Positions 13,221-18,071 of a DNA stretch of 18,071 nt are shown here, piece after piece. Within the stretch, counting starts at the first letter, position 1; each line of letters opens with the position of its first letter. Where the stretch lies: contig DUHN01000083.1 in assembly GCA_013330825.1 (NCBI GenBank), positions 9,998-28,068 of the forward strand, given 5' to 3'. The notes beneath the pieces are model-generated. The model had not been told where the DNA came from. It did not search any database and saw nothing but the letters and a program-made list of their open reading frames with translations. The stretch is from Candidatus Woesearchaeota archaeon (GTDB lineage Archaea > Nanobdellota > Nanobdellia > Woesearchaeales > GW2011-AR4). The translations under genes were made by a program, and so were the position numbers.

Positions 13221-14402
13221 GTGAAAGTGCTCTCATCACGAAAAGCGCAGGGAATGGGCGCCGCCGCATTGGTGGCGATCATCGCGGGACTGATCTTCCT
13301 CTATATCCTCTTCCTCCCTTCCGTGGACAGGGAAGACCTCCTCCAGAGCGACACTGAGAAGAAGTCAGTCTCTGCCGAGGACCGCGTCCTGCTCCTGGAG
13401 AACGTCGGCCAGCTCAGCGTAGGAGAGGACCTGGAGACGCGCAAGGACATCCCCAACGTCTTCCTCTTTGAGACGACGAACGCGAAGGAGCTTGCGCGGG
13501 AAAACCCCTTCGTCGTGCGGAAAGGGTGGTTCGACACCCAGAAGAAGGACATGATGTTCTCGCTCTCCGACCTGGCGAACACCGAGAACGTGCTACTGAC
13601 ATTCAACATCAAGAGCCAGAAGGGCGGGCTGACCATCATGCTCAATGGGCACACCATCTTCGAGTCAGAGGTCGGCGCGGGCAATGTCGAGCCGATAAAG
13701 CTGGACAAGAGCCTGCTGCAGCAGCAGAACACGCTGACGTTCGCGGCATCCCCCGTCGGCCTGAAGTTCTGGCGCACGAACGAGTACGCGCTGGAAGCCA
13801 TCAGGGTCGTGGGGGACATCACCGACAAAAGCAAGCAGGAGAGCCAGAACGTCTTCACGCTCTCCAACGACGAGTACGAGAACCTCAAGGATGCTGACCT
13901 GAGATTCATCCCCTACTGCAGCGGGCAGACAAGGGTCGGGGCATTGGACATCTCCGTCAACAACCGCAACATCTTCTCGGCCGTCCCCGTGTGCGAGGAT
14001 CCCTACAAGCAGAAGCTGCCGTCCGGCATCCTCAACCAGGGCCAGAACACCGTGGTGTTCAGGACATCCAGCGGGAGCTATTCCGTGGAGCAGATCTTCC
14101 TCGACTTCGAGTACGACAAGACGACATCCAAGACCTACTTCTTCGAGGTCAACGATACCCACTTCAACGACATCGTCGACAGCAAAGAGAGCGTGGTCCT
14201 CACCCTCAATTTCGTGGATGACGACAAGGACAAGCGCGGGGTCCTCGACGTCAACGGCCACCTGCAGTCCTTCGACCAGACCGGGAGGACGTACAGCAAG
14301 ACCATCAACAGCTTCCTCAAGAGGGGCAACAACTACATACGCATCGAGCCGGAGACCGAGCTCAACATCATCGACCTGAGAGTGGAAGTGCAGAAGAAGT
14401 AG
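13221..14402 (+). CDS. Prepilin-like anchored surface protein with three tandem beta-domains
   Basis: The 393-residue protein starts at GTG. Its N-terminus reads SSRKAQGMGAAALVAII and continues as one TM helix to about residue 33. The RKA|QG junction followed directly by the hydrophobic stretch matches a class III (type IV prepilin/archaellin) signal with likely cleavage after Ala9, so it may be processed by a FlaK/PibD peptidase. The exposed part has three related modules (about 107-199, 210-298, 305-391). Each contains a strand ending in a V/LNN/G turn (IMLNGHTIF, ISVNNRNIF, LDVNGHLQS), an N-T/N-hydrophobic strand (QQQNTLTF, NQGQNTVVF, KRGNNYIRI) and a closing strand (LEAIRVVGD, VEQIFLDFE, IIDLRVEV). 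These look like jelly-roll or carbohydrate-binding-type sandwiches. The following SLT gene on the same strand is a likely partner. The ligand is unknown. Confidence 0.8.
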   Translation: MKVLSSRKAQGMGAAALVAIIAGLIFLYILFLPSVDREDLLQSDTEKKSVSAEDRVLLLENVGQLSVGEDLETRKDIPNVFLFETTNAKELARENPFVVRKGWFDTQKKDMMFSLSDLANTENVLLTFNIKSQKGGLTIMLNGHTIFESEVGAGNVEPIKLDKSLLQQQNTLTFAASPVGLKFWRTNEYALEAIRVVGDITDKSKQESQNVFTLSNDEYENLKDADLRFIPYCSGQTRVGALDISVNNRNIFSAVPVCEDPYKQKLPSGILNQGQNTVVFRTSSGSYSVEQIFLDFEYDKTTSKTYFFEVNDTHFNDIVDSKESVVLTLNFVDDDKDKRGVLDVNGHLQSFDQTGRTYSKTINSFLKRGNNYIRIEPETELNIIDLRVEVQKK

Positions 14403-14508
14403 GCTGACTGGCACGGCACATCATCCATCACAATTCATCATCATTGCGGGTAAAAAAGAGGGTTGGCTGGGAAGAATTCTTGAGATAATTGCGGACCTTT
14501 AGAGTGCC

Positions 14509-17500
14509 ATGGCAGCGACAGGGAGAAGAAGACAAAGGACGCCGGAAGAGATGGCAAGGCTTTCTGCTCGCCTTGGAAACAGGGCGGGGAGGGAATCTGC
14601 TACCGGGAGATCTTCAGAGTGGGCGGATAGGATGAAAGCGCAGGTGGATGCCCAGCTCGCCCAGATGCGCGCTCAGGCCAGCCGACAACAGCAGGCAAGC
14701 ACCGGACAGCAAAACCCCCGTGGAGGAGGAAACATCAACTTCAATCCGACTATCAACGTCACGACGCCGGAGCAGGCGACGGCCCCTCCCGGATCAGGGG
14801 CACTTTTTGGAAGAGACCACTATGAGCCGGGTGGCAAAAAGCGCGAGATGGGCCCTGAGGAGCGGAAGAGCCTCGACAAGGCCTCGAAGTATTTCATGGT
14901 TTTCGCATTCTTCCTCAGCTTTGATTTTTTTGTGACCCTCGGTGCCGCATACCTCGCCAGATACGGGTACCCCGGCGTTGAACAATTCATCAGCGGAATA
15001 CCGTTCTTCGAGCCTTTCGGTGGATTCCAGCTGCCGACGGATCCCGCCACCTATTGGGTGTGGCTTTCACTTACGCTTGCGGCCCCCTATTTCCTGGGAT
15101 TTTTCGCATTAAGGGGGATAATCAGCCTGACCAGGCATGAATGGAAACTCGGGCTGTTCGCGATCTACATCTTCGCTATCCACAGCATCGGGCTGACGAT
15201 GAGGTCGTGGTCTGACCTCTCCGGCCTATTGAACGAGAAATGGGTCATCCTCCTCATTTTCGTCATCTTGGCGTATTTCATCGGAAAGAGGATATCCCCA
15301 AAGGTGCAGGCCTTCACGTGGGACGACATCGGGTATCTGACATTCGCGCTCGTCTTCTCGTTCCTCTTCCTTAATTACGGCTTCTGGACGCAGAGCATCA
15401 AGGCGATACTCCACCTGAGCTTCGTCATTGCCTTTGGCTACCTCATCATAAAAAGGTATGAAGACAATGAGTTCTGGTTTTACATATGGATGACCGTGGG
15501 CATCATCGCTGACTTTTTTGGATATGCGATTGGCACGTACTTCGGGATTACGTTTGTCCAGTTTTGGCCAATCCTGTTCTTTCTTGTCGTGATGTATATC
15601 TCGACACGGGCGCAGATAACCCCCATTTCCGTCATCAGCATCATCCTCTGCCTTGTCGTCCTTTTTGGCGGGCTGGCAGAGGCGCGCACGGACAACACGA
15701 CAAATTACGCCGCTCCCGGAACCCAGCAAGTGGACATATCAAAAACATCAAGCGCGTGGAGCTCCATGTGGTCGTGGTTCACCGGCCGCATCAATCTGGC
15801 CACCCAGCAGTACACCGGCCAGGTGGAGCAGAACCAGTACGAGAGCCTGGGCGTATATTTCTCCAACCTCAAGGCGGCGCAGCCGCGGTTCTACACCGAC
15901 GAGCCCGTCGTGGTCTGGGGGAGCATCAGGAGCAAGACGTACCAGGACGCGGTCATCGTGAACCCATCGTGCTACATCCTCAAGGGAGGGTCCTTCATCA
16001 GTTCGGGGACAAAATCCTATGGCAAGATGGTCCCAGGCCAGCCGTTCCCCATCTTCCAGCTCGAGGACACGGACATCGAATGCTCTTTCCTCAATCACAC
16101 GTTTGATGCAGGGACGCAGACCGTCATGTTTTCCGCAGAATATAACTTCGTCACCAATTCCTACCAGAAGGCGTATTTCATGGACCGGGAACGCTACCGC
16201 GCCTATATCCGGCAGAGCATCGATCCCCTCACCCAATTCGGCATCAAGGACAAGATGCCCAAGGCAGTCTTCACCAACGGGCCTGTCGAGATCGGCATGA
16301 GCGTGCAGGCGCTGACAGCGGTGGCTGATCCAAATTCCTACACCGTTCTGCCTGCCATCTCCCTGACGCTCTCCAACAGGCAGCAGATAGAGGACAAGGA
16401 CAAGAAGGTCATCACGCGTTGGGAAGGAAAGATCCGGAACATCAAGGAGCTCATCCTGCTGCTGCCGCCGGGGGTCACCATCCCCGACCCCAAGAGCTGC
16501 ACGCCGGTGCCCTTCAAAGCATACACAGAGGCTGATTGCAGGGGCGCGTGCGGCAGCATAGGCAGTACGGGCGACAGCACTGGCGGCAACGGCGCCCATA
16601 CCGGCAATGATGACACCAATGATTATGGGACGTGCGTCAAAAGCTGCCGGGGAAAGGATGCCTGCACGAAAGAATGCGCGAGGATACTCCAGAGCTGCAA
16701 TGACGAATGCGGCTTCCTCTTCAAGGGAGACAGCGGGGAGCAGGCGACATACACTGCCTATGCCCTCGACGTCTCCGCCATCAAGCTCAAGGATGACTAC
16801 AAGGACATCGACAAGTTCAAGACGTTCCAGTGCAGGATGCAGCCGGCTCCCAACGTGCTTGATAATGCCCCGCTGACGACGCGCTACTTCCGCGTCAGGG
16901 CAAAATACAACTATCTCCTCGAGAACTCCGTGCAGGTCGTGGTGGAGAAGTCCCCCATCCAGGTGGCATTGGGGGGCCAGCAGCCAGCCGTTCCTGTCGT
17001 CGAGACGAATGGCGCCTATGAAGCGTCAGTGGCGGCCCTGGCGCCGATGCTCAACCCGGCAGATACAGCGACCGGCATACGCGAGAGGGAATATGACCAG
17101 TATGTGCGCGCCGCTGCCCAGAGCCAGGGCATCGATTATCTCCTCATCAAGGCCATCACCCAAGCTGAAAGCCAATGGGACTCCAATGTCCAAACCTATG
17201 ATTCCGAGGACTCTGATTACAGCGTCGGGCTGATGGGTGTTTCCGTCGACATCGCGAAGGAGCGGGGATGCGTGCCGGAGGACATGGACCAGGCACTGGC
17301 AAGGGACATGCTCAAGGATCCGGAGAAGAACATCAACTGCGGGGCCGCATACCTTAAATATCTTCTTGACATCCAGAAGGCCAGGCAGAACATGAGGCCG
17401 GGCATCAGGAATTTGATGGGGGGGTATTACGGCAGCGAGGATGCGATGGAAGACAGCTCCACTGTCCCTGAAAGCACCGGGACAGCCACCCTCACCAAGG

Positions 17501-18042
17501 TAGTCCCAAAGTGGGAGAACGAGAAGAACCTCGGCTATGCGGAGACAAGGGCGTATGTCAACAGCGTCGTCACCTTCTACAACCAGCTCCGGCAGAAGAT
17601 AGGAACCCAGACGACCCCCCAGCAGGCGAAGCAGGGCACCTCCATCTCAGAGATATCCCAGCAGATTACCTTCTCCTTAGAGTATAGTGCGCAGAGCAAG
17701 CAAGTCACTCTCGCCTGGAGCGTCCCTCCATCGTATGCGCCGGACCAGTATATGGGCACCGTGTCCTTGTATTACAGCGTCGCCAGATCCCGGAACGGTG
17801 CTGCCGAGGGAGGGGAGATCTGCCCTGATCCGGCCACTGTCGCTCCTGCCTCCTATAAGTGCGTTGACACCCTCCCAAATCCGCTGCCGGATGAGACATA
17901 CACCTACACGCTTTCCGGCACCGCGATCTCCTACAACGGCAACAACGTGTTCGCCACAAAGCAAGCGTCAGTCCGCATCCCTCCCCTGCCTTCCCCGGGC
18001 GGATCCGGCACCCAGACTGAGCAGCAGACACAACTTGCCTGA
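14509..18042 (+). CDS. Nine-TM surface protein with extracellular SLT lytic-transglycosylase-like domain
   Basis: The 1177-residue protein begins with a cytosolic, basic and Gln-rich N-terminus (1-125) carrying the motif NINFNPTINV. Nine TM segments follow at about 128-150, 182-206, 213-231, 244-259, 274-293, 298-314, 321-343, 345-365 and 372-390, so a cytosolic N-terminus places the rest outside. Beta-rich domains fill about 410-660, and a Cys-rich insert (about 664-745) holds 11 Cys in CxxxC-type spacings. An SLT-type domain spans about 858-985: AITQAESQW with Glu887 as the expected catalytic acid, SVGLMGVS (905-912), DPEKNINCGAAYLKYL and GGYYGSED in place of the usual AAYNAG. A C-terminal fibronectin/Ig-like domain (about 1053-1163) ends the protein. 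SLT enzymes cleave murein, which archaea lack, so the substrate is uncertain. A weak TATA (GATAATT near 14485) precedes the ATG without an SD. Confidence 0.85.
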   Translation: MAATGRRRQRTPEEMARLSARLGNRAGRESATGRSSEWADRMKAQVDAQLAQMRAQASRQQQASTGQQNPRGGGNINFNPTINVTTPEQATAPPGSGALFGRDHYEPGGKKREMGPEERKSLDKASKYFMVFAFFLSFDFFVTLGAAYLARYGYPGVEQFISGIPFFEPFGGFQLPTDPATYWVWLSLTLAAPYFLGFFALRGIISLTRHEWKLGLFAIYIFAIHSIGLTMRSWSDLSGLLNEKWVILLIFVILAYFIGKRISPKVQAFTWDDIGYLTFALVFSFLFLNYGFWTQSIKAILHLSFVIAFGYLIIKRYEDNEFWFYIWMTVGIIADFFGYAIGTYFGITFVQFWPILFFLVVMYISTRAQITPISVISIILCLVVLFGGLAEARTDNTTNYAAPGTQQVDISKTSSAWSSMWSWFTGRINLATQQYTGQVEQNQYESLGVYFSNLKAAQPRFYTDEPVVVWGSIRSKTYQDAVIVNPSCYILKGGSFISSGTKSYGKMVPGQPFPIFQLEDTDIECSFLNHTFDAGTQTVMFSAEYNFVTNSYQKAYFMDRERYRAYIRQSIDPLTQFGIKDKMPKAVFTNGPVEIGMSVQALTAVADPNSYTVLPAISLTLSNRQQIEDKDKKVITRWEGKIRNIKELILLLPPGVTIPDPKSCTPVPFKAYTEADCRGACGSIGSTGDSTGGNGAHTGNDDTNDYGTCVKSCRGKDACTKECARILQSCNDECGFLFKGDSGEQATYTAYALDVSAIKLKDDYKDIDKFKTFQCRMQPAPNVLDNAPLTTRYFRVRAKYNYLLENSVQVVVEKSPIQVALGGQQPAVPVVETNGAYEASVAALAPMLNPADTATGIREREYDQYVRAAAQSQGIDYLLIKAITQAESQWDSNVQTYDSEDSDYSVGLMGVSVDIAKERGCVPEDMDQALARDMLKDPEKNINCGAAYLKYLLDIQKARQNMRPGIRNLMGGYYGSEDAMEDSSTVPESTGTATLTKVVPKWENEKNLGYAETRAYVNSVVTFYNQLRQKIGTQTTPQQAKQGTSISEISQQITFSLEYSAQSKQVTLAWSVPPSYAPDQYMGTVSLYYSVARSRNGAAEGGEICPDPATVAPASYKCVDTLPNPLPDETYTYTLSGTAISYNGNNVFATKQASVRIPPLPSPGGSGTQTEQQTQLA

Positions 18043-18051
18043 GCGCTTACC

Positions 18052-18071
18052 ATGAGAAACACGAGAAAAGA
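18052..18071 (+). CDS. Start of a downstream gene (3' truncated)
   Basis: An ATG begins 9 bp after the stop of the SLT gene and reads MRNTRK to the window edge. The short spacing and same strand suggest it is co-transcribed with the SLT gene. Nothing about its product can be said from six residues, though a basic N-terminus would fit a membrane or secreted protein. Confidence 0.4.

Noticed and set aside
13060..13269. 69-codon minus-strand frame with LPLAT...AERIIREG, vaguely like an archaeal histone start
   Set aside because: The resemblance is limited to about 15 residues, the frame stops soon after, and the upstream half overlaps the anchor gene start.
13070..13357. 95-codon plus-strand frame starting MKRTWIVPSLIILSAG, like a small TM protein
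   Set aside because: The first 40 residues look like a TM segment, but the frame runs through the TATA elements and into the anchor gene in another frame, and has no promoter of its own. It could be a remnant.
14412..14450. CATCATCC/CATCATCATT short repeats before the SLT gene
   Set aside because: They are too short and irregular to be a CRISPR or defined repeat; probably simple sequence.

Overview
The window is archaeal. It carries Pelota, an archaeal TrmB-family regulator, an archaeal TraB-like protein and a PRC-barrel protein. Most gene starts have an A/T-rich TATA element centred about 25-27 bp upstream and no room for a Shine-Dalgarno site, which is the layout of leaderless archaeal mRNAs. 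The prepilin-like anchor protein, the many-TM protein with an SLT transglycosylase domain, and the wHTH protein with an MPSSIEI motif resemble families I associate with DPANN archaea (Woesearchaeota/Pacearchaeota type). That placement comes from memory, is an inference, and is of moderate confidence. No rRNA, tRNA, CRISPR array or insertion sequence was recognised.

Layout. 1-87 is the C-terminal end of a + strand gene whose stop codon directly abuts the stop of the next, convergent unit. 88-2378 (-) is a two-gene surface-glycan unit, a GT4 glycosyltransferase and a NodB-like polysaccharide deacetylase, joined by an ATGA overlap. 2379-2616 is intergenic and holds a 12-bp inverted repeat plus a T-run that could be a small RNA. 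2617-3714 (-) is a pair of membrane proteins: a site-2-protease homologue that has lost its metal ligands, and a 4-TM partner. 3781-4491 (-) is a TraB/PrgY-like protein, divergent from a PRC-barrel protein (4621-4902, +). 4956-6860 (-) is a three-gene unit: an unidentified wHTH protein, ScpB with a long acidic tail, and a 48-residue zinc ribbon coupled to ScpB by an ATGA overlap. 6905-8668 (-) encodes a secreted, sequon-rich lamin-tail-domain protein with a C-terminal anchor.

8798-9610 (-) is a TrmB-type regulator with a complex upstream region. 9806-11755 (-) is AMP-forming acetyl-CoA synthetase, and 11944-13005 (-) is Pelota. 13221-18042 (+) holds two large cell-surface genes: a prepilin-like anchored protein with three tandem beta-domains, and a 9-TM protein with a Cys-rich segment, an SLT transglycosylase domain and a C-terminal beta-domain. 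A further gene begins at 18052 and runs off the end.

How the genes fit together. Three themes stand out. Cell-envelope construction is represented by the glycan genes, the lamin-tail protein and the anchor/SLT pair. Chromosome organisation or division is represented by the ScpB unit and the nearby PRC-barrel protein. Housekeeping functions are acetate activation with a sugar-type regulator next to it, and ribosome rescue. The most unusual points are an ScpB unit with a non-kleisin partner, a pseudo-protease, and a lytic-transglycosylase-like domain displayed by an archaeon.
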